A stretch of 64,000 bases of DNA from Maricaulis sp. (GTDB taxonomy: Bacteria > Pseudomonadota > Alphaproteobacteria > Caulobacterales > Maricaulaceae): contig NZ_JADFAJ010000001.1 of NCBI RefSeq assembly GCF_015665295.1, positions 215,197-279,196 on the forward strand, given 5' to 3'. Shown here piece after piece: positions 25,260 through 33,986 of this stretch; position 1 is the stretch's first letter, and each line of letters starts with the position of its first letter. A program made the translations under genes and the position numbers. Below the pieces are notes generated by a model, which was given only the letters and a program-made list of their open reading frames with translations, was not told the origin of the DNA and searched no databases.

Positions 25260-25808
25260 TTACATGCGTTTTGAAAGGGCGCCCGCTGTGGCGCCTTTTT
25301 TTTGGGCTGCAGCCCAGGCGAGCGCGCGTTGTTCCATGGCGACGACGAATGCCTGTTTGCCATCCAGATACCCGTCCGCATCAACACCGCTATCGACCAG
25401 TGTTTGTTTCTTGGCGGCGTAAGCATCTCGCTCGCCGAGGTGGGCGCGGAGATAATCCCGGAATGCGAAATGACGGTGAAAATTTTCGTCGCCGGCAAGG
25501 AAGGCGTGGATGTGGAGCGCTCGCGTGCCGTCCGGGTGATGCCGCCGCAGATAGCGTCGTCCGGCTATGCCGTATTCACCCAGATAGTCATAGCCCACCT
25601 GCCGCAACCACTCCGCTTTCGCGTCGAGATCTTCCAGCGACCGCACCGCTACCAGCATGTCGATGATCGGCTTGGCGACCAGACCCGGCACAGAGGTGCT
25701 GCCGATATGCTCAGCCTCAACGAGATTATCGCCCACCTGCGAGGCCAGCGCCTCGCGCTCGCGACGAAACATTGTCGGCCAATCAGAATCATAAGCTGTA
25801 ATGATCAC
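25260..25808 (-). CDS. GrpB (UPF0157) nucleotidyltransferase-fold protein
   Basis: The 182-residue protein has the GrpB signature: ITAYDSDWPTMFRREREAL, VEAEHIGSTSVPGLVAKPIIDMLV (about residues 30-53) and HIHAFLAGDENFHRHFAFRDYLR. The fold resembles nucleotidyltransferases; the function is unknown. The start is taken as GTG 25808, which overlaps the argE stop in a GTGA arrangement, giving translational coupling; the longer frame would begin inside argE. Its last codons overlap the terminator hairpin of the converging sqdB gene. Confidence 0.85.
   Translation of the reverse strand: MIITAYDSDWPTMFRREREALASQVGDNLVEAEHIGSTSVPGLVAKPIIDMLVAVRSLEDLDAKAEWLRQVGYDYLGEYGIAGRRYLRRHHPDGTRALHIHAFLAGDENFHRHFAFRDYLRAHLGERDAYAAKKQTLVDSGVDADGYLDGKQAFVVAMEQRALAWAAAQKKGATAGALSKRM
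25274..25303 (+). terminator. Rho-independent terminator of sqdB, inside the 3' end of grpB
   Basis: GGCGCC (25278-25283) pairs with GGCGCC (25290-25295), extended by AA/TT pairs, followed by eight T. It encodes the last residues of the GrpB protein on the other strand. Confidence 0.8.
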
Positions 25809-26971
25809 CCCATCATCCCCGTCATCTTGTCCAGGAACGCGCAGCACTGGTCGAGTTGATCAATCGCCACGAATTCATCCGGTTGATGCGCCTGGCTGAT
25901 CGAGCCCGGGCCGCAGACCACCACGCTCAGGCCGGCGGCCTGGAACTGGCCGGCTTCGGTGCCATAGGAAACCACGCGGGTGGAGTTGTCGCCGGTGAGC
26001 TGGCGGGCGAGGCGTTCGGCGGCGCCGTCGACTTCCGGTGCGAAGGCCGGCACGTCCGAGCGCACCTTGATCTCGATAGAGGCCTCCGGCGCGGCCTTGC
26101 GCATCTCCGCTTCGATCATGGCGGCGCGTGCCCGAAGGCCCGCGGCGATGGCGTGCGGATCATCCCACGGGCAGGGCCGAATCAGCGAGCCGAACTCGCA
26201 ATCAAGCGCCAGGATGTTGAGCGCGGTGCCGCCCTTGACCTCGCCAATGGTGAGGGTCCCGTGGGGCGGGTTGAAGGGGCTGTCGGCGGGAGCCGACGCT
26301 TCCATCTTCGCGGCCTCCTCGACGAGATACTGCATTAGCGGCACGGCATGGGTGATGGCGCAGGCGCCGTCGCGGACCAGGGAGGAATGCGCCTCGCGGC
26401 CGCGGATTTTCACCACCACAGAGAACAGGCCCTTGTGCGCGGTCACGACCTTCATGTCCGTCGGCTCGCCGACGATCACCATGGCGGGTTTGACGGGCCC
26501 CTCCATGATCCGGTCGATCAGGGCCGGGGCGCCGAGACAGCCCACCTCCTCGTCGAAGGACAAGGCAATATGGACCGGCTTTTTCAGCGTCGCGGCCGCC
26601 ATCTGCGGCGCCAGGGCGAGGATGCAGGCCGAGAAACCCTTCATGTCGCACGTGCCGCGTCCATAGAGCAGGCCATCGCCCTTGTCGGTCAGCACCCAGG
26701 GATCGGACGTCCAGGGCTGGCCATCGACCGGCACGACATCGGTATGGCCGGACAGGACCACGCCGCCATCCACGGCCGGGCCGAAGCGGGCGTGGAGATT
26801 GGCCTTGCTGCCGTCCTCATTGGGAATGCGTTCGCAGACCGCGCCGAGCGCAAGCAGCTTGGCCTCGACATGATCGATCAGCGGCAGGTTGGAATTGCGC
26901 GATGTGGTGTCGAAGGCGATGAGGTCGCGCAATTCGGCGATGGCGGTACCGAGATGGGTTGAAGCAGGCAT
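25805..26971 (-). CDS. argE: Acetylornithine deacetylase (M20 family)
   Basis: The 388-residue zinc amidohydrolase removes the acetyl group from N-acetylornithine in arginine synthesis. Metal and catalytic motifs are SGHTDVVPVDG, LYGRGTCDMKGF, the catalytic Glu pair in SFDEEVG, and VGEPTDMKVV. The dimerisation domain sits at about 180-290. The sequence resembles ArgE more than succinyl-diaminopimelate desuccinylase. It is followed by grpB with overlapping stop-start codons. Other arg genes are not in the window. Confidence 0.92.
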   Translation of the reverse strand: MPASTHLGTAIAELRDLIAFDTTSRNSNLPLIDHVEAKLLALGAVCERIPNEDGSKANLHARFGPAVDGGVVLSGHTDVVPVDGQPWTSDPWVLTDKGDGLLYGRGTCDMKGFSACILALAPQMAAATLKKPVHIALSFDEEVGCLGAPALIDRIMEGPVKPAMVIVGEPTDMKVVTAHKGLFSVVVKIRGREAHSSLVRDGACAITHAVPLMQYLVEEAAKMEASAPADSPFNPPHGTLTIGEVKGGTALNILALDCEFGSLIRPCPWDDPHAIAAGLRARAAMIEAEMRKAAPEASIEIKVRSDVPAFAPEVDGAAERLARQLTGDNSTRVVSYGTEAGQFQAAGLSVVVCGPGSISQAHQPDEFVAIDQLDQCCAFLDKMTGMMG

Positions 26972-27099
26972 GGGAACAATCTGATCCGTATTTGGCTGGC
27001 GATGTTATGAGGTTTTTTACGGCGTTATCAAACACCGCTCCGCTTGGCCGGCTGATCCGGTCATCCTGTCGCGAGTTCACGATGGGACCCGAGCGCCAG

Positions 27100-28602
27100 A
27101 TGTTGCGATTCCTCATTGACCGGATCAGCCGACTTGCCCGCGATCGTCGCGGCAATATCGCCATGCTGTTTTCGCTTCTGCTGGTGCCGATCACCGTCCT
27201 GTCGGGCGGCGCAGTTGACATCAACCAAGCGCTCAATGCCCGGGCCCGCCTGTCGCGGGCGCTCGATGCGGCAGCCCTGGCGGTCGGGGTGCGGACCTCG
27301 ATCAGCGAAAGCGAGGCGGCGGACCTCGCGCTCGACTTCGTGAGCGCCAATTATCCCGACCGCGAGATCGGCGCGATCGAGAACCTCTCCGTCACGTTGG
27401 ATTCGGACAATGACCGTGTCACCGTACGCGCGGAAAGCCGGGTCGAGACCATCATTCTCGGCCTGATCGGTATCGAACACATCACGGTTCACTGGGAGAG
27501 CGAGGTGCAACGCGCCCGCTCCTCGCTGGAGCTTGTAATGGTGCTGGACAATACCGGATCGATGGGTGGTTCGAAGATCGCCAGCCTGCGCGAAGCCGGC
27601 CTTCTGCTGACCGACATCCTGTTTGACGGTGCCGATGCCGACCGGCTGAAAATCGGCCTCGTGCCCTTTTCCGCCACGGTGAATGTCGGCACCAGCTACG
27701 AGCGCGCCTGGTGGCTGGACGCAAACGCGCAATCACCGCTGCATTCCGAGAATTTCAGCCCGGCCGCCAATCGCTGGGACCTCTACGACACCATTCAGAA
27801 CCGCGAATGGGAAGGCTGTGTCGAGGCCCGCGCCATACCGCATGATGTCGAGGACACGACGCCCACCACAGCCGATCCCGACACCCTGTTCCTGCCCTAT
27901 TTCGCGCCGGATGAATCGAACTACGCCGCCAGTGCGAGCTATTCGAACTCCTATCTCAATGACGGGATGGGCGGGTCGAACGAGCGGGCGCGGATGCGCA
28001 ACACGCCGAAATACACCAATGCCTGGATCAGTTCCTCCAGCCGCGGCCCGGACCGGGGCTGTACCGCAAGGCCGATCACGCCGCTGACCGATCATCGCGG
28101 CACGATCGACGATGCCATCGAGGACATGATCGCCAACGGCACGACCAATATCCCGATCGGCATCAGCTGGGGTGTCCGGGTCTTGTCGCCGGGCCTGCCC
28201 TTTACCGAAGGCGTGGGGTTCGACGAGGACGACACGATCAAGGCGATGGTCGTTCTGACCGATGGCGAGAATTATCTCGATGGCCGAAACAACCCGAACT
28301 ATTCGGAGTATTCCGGTTACGGCTATATGCGGGACGGGCGCCTGGGCATCCAGTCGAGCTCGGACGCCACGATCCGCAATGCCCTGAACGACCGCACCGA
28401 AGCGGCCTGCGATTATGCCAAATCGCTGGGCATCCGGGTCTATACGATCACCTTCCAGGTCTCGTCGAGCTCGACCCGCGAACTGATGCGCGACTGCGCC
28501 ACCCATCCGACCCTGTATTATGACAGCCCGTCGGATGCCGCCCTGCGTTCGGCGTTCGAGATGATTGCCGGGGATCTCACCAATCTGCGGCTGTCGCGAT
28601 AG
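27100..28602 (+). CDS. TadG-like membrane-anchored vWA protein, copy 1
   Basis: The roughly 500-residue protein has the N-terminal anchor RRGNIAMLFSLLLVPITVLSGGAVD (about 17-41), the TadE/TadG-type prepilin-like segment. It is followed by a pseudopilin-like region to about 150 and a von Willebrand A domain with the MIDAS start MVLDNTGSMGG and the later VVLTDGENY. TadG-like proteins localise to the envelope and help Tad pilus assembly. ATG 27100 aligns with the start of the tandem paralogue; ATG 27082 is also possible. No tad secretion genes are nearby, so the link to pili is only by homology. Confidence 0.85.
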   Translation: MLRFLIDRISRLARDRRGNIAMLFSLLLVPITVLSGGAVDINQALNARARLSRALDAAALAVGVRTSISESEAADLALDFVSANYPDREIGAIENLSVTLDSDNDRVTVRAESRVETIILGLIGIEHITVHWESEVQRARSSLELVMVLDNTGSMGGSKIASLREAGLLLTDILFDGADADRLKIGLVPFSATVNVGTSYERAWWLDANAQSPLHSENFSPAANRWDLYDTIQNREWEGCVEARAIPHDVEDTTPTTADPDTLFLPYFAPDESNYAASASYSNSYLNDGMGGSNERARMRNTPKYTNAWISSSSRGPDRGCTARPITPLTDHRGTIDDAIEDMIANGTTNIPIGISWGVRVLSPGLPFTEGVGFDEDDTIKAMVVLTDGENYLDGRNNPNYSEYSGYGYMRDGRLGIQSSSDATIRNALNDRTEAACDYAKSLGIRVYTITFQVSSSSTRELMRDCATHPTLYYDSPSDAALRSAFEMIAGDLTNLRLSR

Positions 28603-28606
28603 GGCT

Positions 28607-28629
28607 ACGGTTAAACCCCCAATAACCGT
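28607..28629. promoter_or_regulatory. Inverted repeat and CtrA-like motif between the TadG paralogues
   Basis: ACGGTTA (28607-28613) and TAACCGT (28623-28629) are perfect complements. Inside is TTAA-N7-ATAA (28611-28625), one base off the CtrA consensus TTAA-N7-TTAA. A regulatory role is inferred. Confidence 0.35.
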
Positions 28630-28696
28630 GATTTATAACCCCCCCTTAATCCCGATCCGGTAGCATTTTAGCGAGTTTTCGCATTGGATCACTGCC

Positions 28697-30253
28697 ATGC
28701 CTTTCCAGGGCCTGTTCAATCTGTGTGCCCGCTTCTGCGAGGAGACCCGCGGCAATGTGGCGACGATCTTCGCCCTGTCGCTGGTGCCGGTGGCGCTTTT
28801 GTCCGGCGGGGCGGTTGATCTCAGCCAGTCGATGAATGCGCGCTCACGCCTCGCCCAGGCGCTCGACGCGGCGGCACTGGCGGTCGGGGTCAATACAACG
28901 CTGTCGAACGCCCAGGCAACGCAGATCGCCAATGATTTCATTGCCGCGAACTATCCCGGCCGCGAACTGGGTGTGGTTCAGAACGTTAATGTCCGCATTG
29001 ATGAGGCGACGGACACCGTCACGGTCACCGGCGAAGCCCGGGTCCAGACGACCATGCTCGGCATGGCCGGCATTGATTACATCACCGTGCACTGGGAGAG
29101 CGAGGTCCAGCGGGCCCGTCAACGCCTCGAACTGGTGATGGTGCTCGACAATACCGGCTCGATGGGTGGCTCCAAGATCCGCAATCTGCGCGACAGCGCC
29201 GAGCTTCTGACCGAGATCCTGTTTGATGCGGCGGACGATCCGCGGGATGTCAAGATCGGCCTGGTGCCCTTCGCATCCACGGTGAATGTCGGCACCAATT
29301 ACGAGCGCGCCTGGTGGCTGGACCCCGATGCACTCTCTCCGATCCATGCCGAATGGGCCGGCGGCAACCCGGTCGAGGTTGAAACCTGTACGGGCCGGGG
29401 CCGGCGCCGTCGTTGCGAGACCGAGGAGATCTGGGTCAATCACTGGGACCTGTTCGACCAGCTGCGAAACACCACGTGGGAGGGCTGCGTTGAAGCCCGA
29501 CCGATCCCGATGGATATCGACGACACCCCGCCGAGCGTCGGCAATCCGAGCACGCTCTTCGTGCCCTATTTCGCACCGGACGAGCCGGATAACGGCAGCT
29601 ATTCCAACAGCTACCTCAATGACGGAGTCAATGGCGGGGTCGGGACCCGCCTGCAGGCGCTCGACAAGTACGACAATGGCCGTCCGAGCCGCGAGGGGCC
29701 GAACCGGTCCTGCACCACGACGCCGGTCACGCCGCTGACCTCGACCGAGCGCACGGTCCTCGACGCGATCGACGACATGGACGCCAGTGGTACCACCAAT
29801 ATCCCCAACGGGGTCGGATGGGGCATCCGGCTCATTTCGCCCGGCGCGCCCTTCACCGAAGGCTCCGCCTGGGACGATGATGAATACATCAAGGCGATGG
29901 TGATCCTCACCGATGGGAACAATGTCATGAGCGGGCGCAATACCGGCCAGATGTCGGATTATGAAGCCTATGGCTATGTGGCTGACGGGCGCCTTGGCCG
30001 TCGCTCGTCGAGCAGCAATGTCCTGTCCAACGAGCTGGACGACCGGACCGAGGCCGCCTGCGCCTATGCCAAATCGCTGGGCATCCGTGTCTACACCATC
30101 ACCTTCCAGGTCAATTCAAGCTCGACCCGCGACCTGATGCGCGGCTGCGCCAGCAATCCGAGCCTGTATTTCGACTCGCCGTCATCGGAAGCGCTGGAAG
30201 ACGCGTTCGAGATGATTGCCGGCGACCTGACAAACCTGCGCCTGTCGCGTTGA
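28697..30253 (+). CDS. TadG-like membrane-anchored vWA protein, copy 2
   Basis: The 518-residue protein parallels the preceding gene: anchor RGNVATIFALSLVPVALLSGGAVD, vWA motif MVLDNTGSMGGSKIRNLR, VILTDGNN, and an almost identical C-terminus from RTEAACAYAKSLGIRVYTIT onward. It differs by a charged cysteine-bearing insertion (CTGRGRRRRCETEE, about residue 230) in the vWA domain. Tandem duplication is obvious, but divergence in the middle shows it is old. It lies 94 bp after copy 1. Confidence 0.85.
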   Translation: MPFQGLFNLCARFCEETRGNVATIFALSLVPVALLSGGAVDLSQSMNARSRLAQALDAAALAVGVNTTLSNAQATQIANDFIAANYPGRELGVVQNVNVRIDEATDTVTVTGEARVQTTMLGMAGIDYITVHWESEVQRARQRLELVMVLDNTGSMGGSKIRNLRDSAELLTEILFDAADDPRDVKIGLVPFASTVNVGTNYERAWWLDPDALSPIHAEWAGGNPVEVETCTGRGRRRRCETEEIWVNHWDLFDQLRNTTWEGCVEARPIPMDIDDTPPSVGNPSTLFVPYFAPDEPDNGSYSNSYLNDGVNGGVGTRLQALDKYDNGRPSREGPNRSCTTTPVTPLTSTERTVLDAIDDMDASGTTNIPNGVGWGIRLISPGAPFTEGSAWDDDEYIKAMVILTDGNNVMSGRNTGQMSDYEAYGYVADGRLGRRSSSSNVLSNELDDRTEAACAYAKSLGIRVYTITFQVNSSSTRDLMRGCASNPSLYFDSPSSEALEDAFEMIAGDLTNLRLSR

Positions 30254-30301
30254 ACGACAGGCGCCAGGGCGTCTCGGATGTCAGGAAAGGCCGGAGCGTG
30301 A

Positions 30302-31006
30302 TCAGCCCGGCAGGTCGAGCAGTTCCAGCTCGAAGACCAGTGCCATGTTGGGGCCGATCGGGCCGCCCGGCGTGCCGCGCATGCCATAACCCAGATCGGG
30401 ATGGATGAAGAGCTCCCAACGCTCGCCGACCCGCATCAGCGGCAGGGCTTCGACCCAGCCGGCGATCAGGCGATCAGACGGGAAGGTGGCCGGCTCGCCG
30501 CGCGAATAGGAGCTGTCGAACTCCTCGCCATTGAGCAGCTGCCCGCGATAGTGGACCGTCACCATGTCGCCACGCATCGGGCTGGCGCCGTCATCGGACG
30601 CCGTGCGGATCCGGAAAGTCAGCCCGGACGGCAGGCGGAAGACGCAGGGCTCGCGCACAATGTCGTTGAGATAGTCGTCGGCGAGAACACCATTGGCGGC
30701 CGCATCGGTCGAATCGGCCGGCAGATCAACCATCGGGATCGTGGCGCCTTCATCGACCGTGCAGGCCCGTGCCTCGTCAACGATCACCTGGCGGGCAATC
30801 AGCTGATCAAGATTGGGGACGACGCGCTCGGCGAGCGCGAGGCGGGCGCGCAGGGCGGCTTCATCGCCGGTCGCGATGGTTTCGGTATTGGTTGATTGGG
30901 TTGCCATGGTCTCTGGTGTTCTCGGGTTTGAAGCGGTGGCGTCCGGGTCGGAACAGGCCGACAGCGCCAGGGCGCAGCAGGTCGCGGCTAGGGCAAAACG
31001 GATCAT
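30302..31006 (-). CDS. FKBP-type peptidyl-prolyl isomerase, lipoprotein
   Basis: The 234-residue protein has a lipoprotein signal with lipobox LSAC (Cys18). A linker rich in Thr, Asn and Ala and a helical region (about 48-75) precede the C-terminal FKBP domain (about 140-232), with DMVTVHYRGQLLNGEEFDSS and the ending MALVFELELLDL. It probably assists folding in the periplasm, anchored to the outer membrane like FkpA/Mip. It is 24 bp downstream of the M16 protease gene on the same strand, suggesting an envelope quality-control operon. Confidence 0.9.
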   Translation of the reverse strand: MIRFALAATCCALALSACSDPDATASNPRTPETMATQSTNTETIATGDEAALRARLALAERVVPNLDQLIARQVIVDEARACTVDEGATIPMVDLPADSTDAAANGVLADDYLNDIVREPCVFRLPSGLTFRIRTASDDGASPMRGDMVTVHYRGQLLNGEEFDSSYSRGEPATFPSDRLIAGWVEALPLMRVGERWELFIHPDLGYGMRGTPGGPIGPNMALVFELELLDLPG

Positions 31007-31030
31007 GATCTCTGTCCTGTCAGCTGGGTG

Positions 31031-33895
31031 TTATTCGGCGTCACGCGGCAGGATGGTGACACGCCAGGTGCGCTCGGGCGAGAGGTAGGTCGCAGCCAGC
31101 CCGACCAGATCCTCACGGGTGACCGCCTCGTAATCGCTGCGGATCGTGCGAATGCGGTCGAGGCGCTCAGGATGGGCCCAGGACTGGGCCAGCCAGGACA
31201 TCCAGGCACCATTATTCTCCATCGCATTCTCGATCTGCTCGAGCATGGGACGGCGGGCCCGCAGGACTTCGTCCTCGCTGATCGCACCGGAGGCGAGATC
31301 GGCCGCCAGCTCATTGATCGCAGCATAGGTCTGGTCGACGGTCTCGATCCGGACATCGGCGCCGACATAGAGATAGCCATAATCGGGATAGACGTCCGAC
31401 TCGGAGGCCGCATTGGACGCCGAATAGGTCAGCCCCTCACGCTCGCGCAGGCGTTCGGTCAGCTTGAGATCAAACACCGCGTTCAGCAGGGCCATTGCGC
31501 GGGTACGGGCCGGATCGCTGTCGTCAAAGGTCGGCCAGTAGACATTGGCACGGGCCTGGTTGGCCGGACCGTTATGGCGCAGCACGACCGGATCGGCGAC
31601 CGCATCAGGGAAGACGATCGTGCGTGCCTCATCATAATCGGGCCAGCTGTCGGCGCGGGCCGGCAGGGCGCCCAGCGTCGGGGCCAGCGCCCCGATCAGG
31701 TCTGCCTCGGAGACATCGCCGACAATGGTGACCTCGATCGGCGCCCGCTCCAGCGCCGGCGCGAGGAAGGCTTCGATCGCCGCCATATCGACACCGGCGA
31801 CCTGTTCCGGATCGGGCAGGCCATAGCGCTCATCGCCGGAGCGGATCAGGCGCGAGACTTCCGCGGACATCACGCCGCCCGGTGTGGAATAGGAGTTGCG
31901 ACGGATTTCCGGGATCAGGGCCTGGAACTGGTCCAGCCCCTCCTGGCGCCAGCCCGGATCGGTCAGGAAGGCGGTCAGCAGGTCCATCTGGACGCGCAGG
32001 TCACCGGGCGTGGTTGCCGTGTTGAAGCTGAAACTGTCATCACCGACGCTGAAGCTGTAGCCGATATTGCGACCGGCCAGCACCCGGCCAAGATCGTCGG
32101 ACGAGTGCTCGCCGAGACCGGCGGCGGTGAAAACCGAGCCGGCAATAATATCGACCGCCGGCATGGCGCGCGGCTCGAGCTCGCCGCGCCCGAAATCGAG
32201 ACGGACACGCACAGTGCGATCCTCGAACCCGGTCGGCTTGAAGGTGACGGCCACACCATTCTCGAATTGCAGGCGAACCAGGCCGAGATCAGCGATTTCC
32301 TCGCGCGAGACAATCGTCCCCGCCGTCCCGAAGTCGGTATAGGCAAAGCTCAGATCGCCATGGTCTTCGGGGGCTTCGACCGGCTGGCTGGCGCTGGTCT
32401 GCCAGGCGTCGACCAGACGGGTCTGGGCATCATCCATTTCCACCGAGGTAGCGAGGAAGAGCAGCGGCTCGACATCCGCCCACTGGGCACGGAAGGCTTG
32501 ACTGACCGCCTCCGGCGTTACCTGCGGCAGGGTTTCCTCGAAACGCTCCAGCATGGATTGCGGTGTGGTCAAGACCTGGTCGGAACGCCAGTTCGACCAG
32601 ATCTGGTCAGACAGGTTGGCGGTCTGGCGGGTACCGGCCTGCTCCGCGCCATCCCGTAGGGCGGTGTGGAGATTGGCGATCTGTTCGTCGAGTTCGGCCT
32701 GGGTGAAACCATGCTCGATCGCGCGCCGCAATTCCTGCTCGACGCTTGCAACCGCCTCTTCCCAGCGGTCCGGGCGCGCAATGGTGAGGACACTGGCGCG
32801 GTCGGCGACGCCGAAATCCGTGCCATGATTGGCGGCGGCCTGGATCAGCGGCGAATTGCCGGCACTGGTGAGCGTGGCGAAACGGCGACCGAGAATGGCA
32901 TCGCCGATATTGGCCAGATTGTTGTCGAAGCGCGCCGCCGCACTGTCCAGCACGGTCTGGTGCGGGCGTACGGCGTCAACGGTGAAGATTGTGTAGAGTT
33001 CAGCATCGAAGAAATATCCTGCCGAGATCGGACGGTCGTCGGCGACCGTGCCGATTTCCGGGTCGGGCCTCGGATTGTCGATACCGGTCCAGTCGGCAAA
33101 ACTGGCTTCGATCTGGGCGATGGCTGCGGCCGGATCAATATCGCCGACCACGACAACCATGCCGCGCTCGGGCGTGTAATAGTTTTCATAGTAATCGACA
33201 AAACGGTCGCGCTGCGCCGTCTCAAGCACTTCGGTCGTGCCGATTGCGTCGCGATCAGGGATCAGCGTGTCGGGCAGGCGGAAACGCCACAGCGCATTGT
33301 TCCAGCGCCGGATCGGCGTGTTGCGGACCCGCTCCTCGGACAGGACAACGCCGCGTTCGCGATCAATCGCTTCGGGATCCATCAGCAATTCGCTGGCGGT
33401 CTGCCGCATCAGGAAGAGCGCCGTTTCAACCGCCTCGTCGCCGGCATCCGGCAGGTCGAGCTGATAGCCCACCGTCTCATAGCCGGTGAAGGCATTGGTA
33501 TCCGGCCCGAACTGCAAGCCATAGCGCTCGAGCAGCGGCACCATCTCGCCCTCGGGAACCTCCGTCGACCCGTTGAAGGCCATGTGTTCAATGAAGTGGG
33601 CCAGGCCCCGTTGATCATCCGCCTCCCCCAGCGACCCCATGTTGAAGACCATGCGGACCGAGGCGACATTCGGCGGCGTCTGATTGGCCCGCACGGCGTA
33701 GCGCAGACCATTGTCGAGCCGGCCGTAGATGATGTCCGGGTCAGCCGGCAGGTCGGTGACCTCGTGCACGAAGGCATAGCCGGTCGGCAGCGCTGGTGCA
33801 TCCGAAGCCGCGTCCTGGGCCGGCTGGCAGGCCGCCAGCCCAAACACCAGCGCCAGCGCCGCAACGCTCATTCTCCAGCCGTGTCCAACCGTCAT
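31031..33895 (-). CDS. M16-family zinc peptidase, lipoprotein (two halves)
   Basis: The 954-residue protein has a lipobox LAAC (Cys23). The N-terminal half carries the inverted zinc motif HFIEH (His100, Glu103, His104) with the downstream RGVVLSEERVRNTP helix. The C-terminal half is a catalytically inactive M16 repeat, as in pitrilysin-type proteases. It should degrade peptides at the periplasmic face of a membrane. ATG 33895 is chosen for GGGAG nine bases upstream and the clean signal that follows. It is first in an operon with the FKBP lipoprotein. Confidence 0.92.
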   Translation of the reverse strand: MTVGHGWRMSVAALALVFGLAACQPAQDAASDAPALPTGYAFVHEVTDLPADPDIIYGRLDNGLRYAVRANQTPPNVASVRMVFNMGSLGEADDQRGLAHFIEHMAFNGSTEVPEGEMVPLLERYGLQFGPDTNAFTGYETVGYQLDLPDAGDEAVETALFLMRQTASELLMDPEAIDRERGVVLSEERVRNTPIRRWNNALWRFRLPDTLIPDRDAIGTTEVLETAQRDRFVDYYENYYTPERGMVVVVGDIDPAAAIAQIEASFADWTGIDNPRPDPEIGTVADDRPISAGYFFDAELYTIFTVDAVRPHQTVLDSAAARFDNNLANIGDAILGRRFATLTSAGNSPLIQAAANHGTDFGVADRASVLTIARPDRWEEAVASVEQELRRAIEHGFTQAELDEQIANLHTALRDGAEQAGTRQTANLSDQIWSNWRSDQVLTTPQSMLERFEETLPQVTPEAVSQAFRAQWADVEPLLFLATSVEMDDAQTRLVDAWQTSASQPVEAPEDHGDLSFAYTDFGTAGTIVSREEIADLGLVRLQFENGVAVTFKPTGFEDRTVRVRLDFGRGELEPRAMPAVDIIAGSVFTAAGLGEHSSDDLGRVLAGRNIGYSFSVGDDSFSFNTATTPGDLRVQMDLLTAFLTDPGWRQEGLDQFQALIPEIRRNSYSTPGGVMSAEVSRLIRSGDERYGLPDPEQVAGVDMAAIEAFLAPALERAPIEVTIVGDVSEADLIGALAPTLGALPARADSWPDYDEARTIVFPDAVADPVVLRHNGPANQARANVYWPTFDDSDPARTRAMALLNAVFDLKLTERLREREGLTYSASNAASESDVYPDYGYLYVGADVRIETVDQTYAAINELAADLASGAISEDEVLRARRPMLEQIENAMENNGAWMSWLAQSWAHPERLDRIRTIRSDYEAVTREDLVGLAATYLSPERTWRVTILPRDAE

Positions 33896-33986
33896 GCCAA
33901 TCTCCCATGGGCGCGTATTCGGGGCAAAACCTAGTGTCCACCGGACCATTGTCGAGTGAATTAGCGGCAAGTTGCGGGTTGTGTGA

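Noticed and set aside
27100..30253. A complete Tad pilus locus
   Set aside because: Only the TadG-like vWA proteins are present; no CpaF-type ATPase, CpaC secretin or Flp pilin gene was found.
31028..32659. A 543-codon plus-strand frame opposite the M16 lipoprotein gene
   Set aside because: Shadow of the conserved gene; no ribosome binding site or domain.
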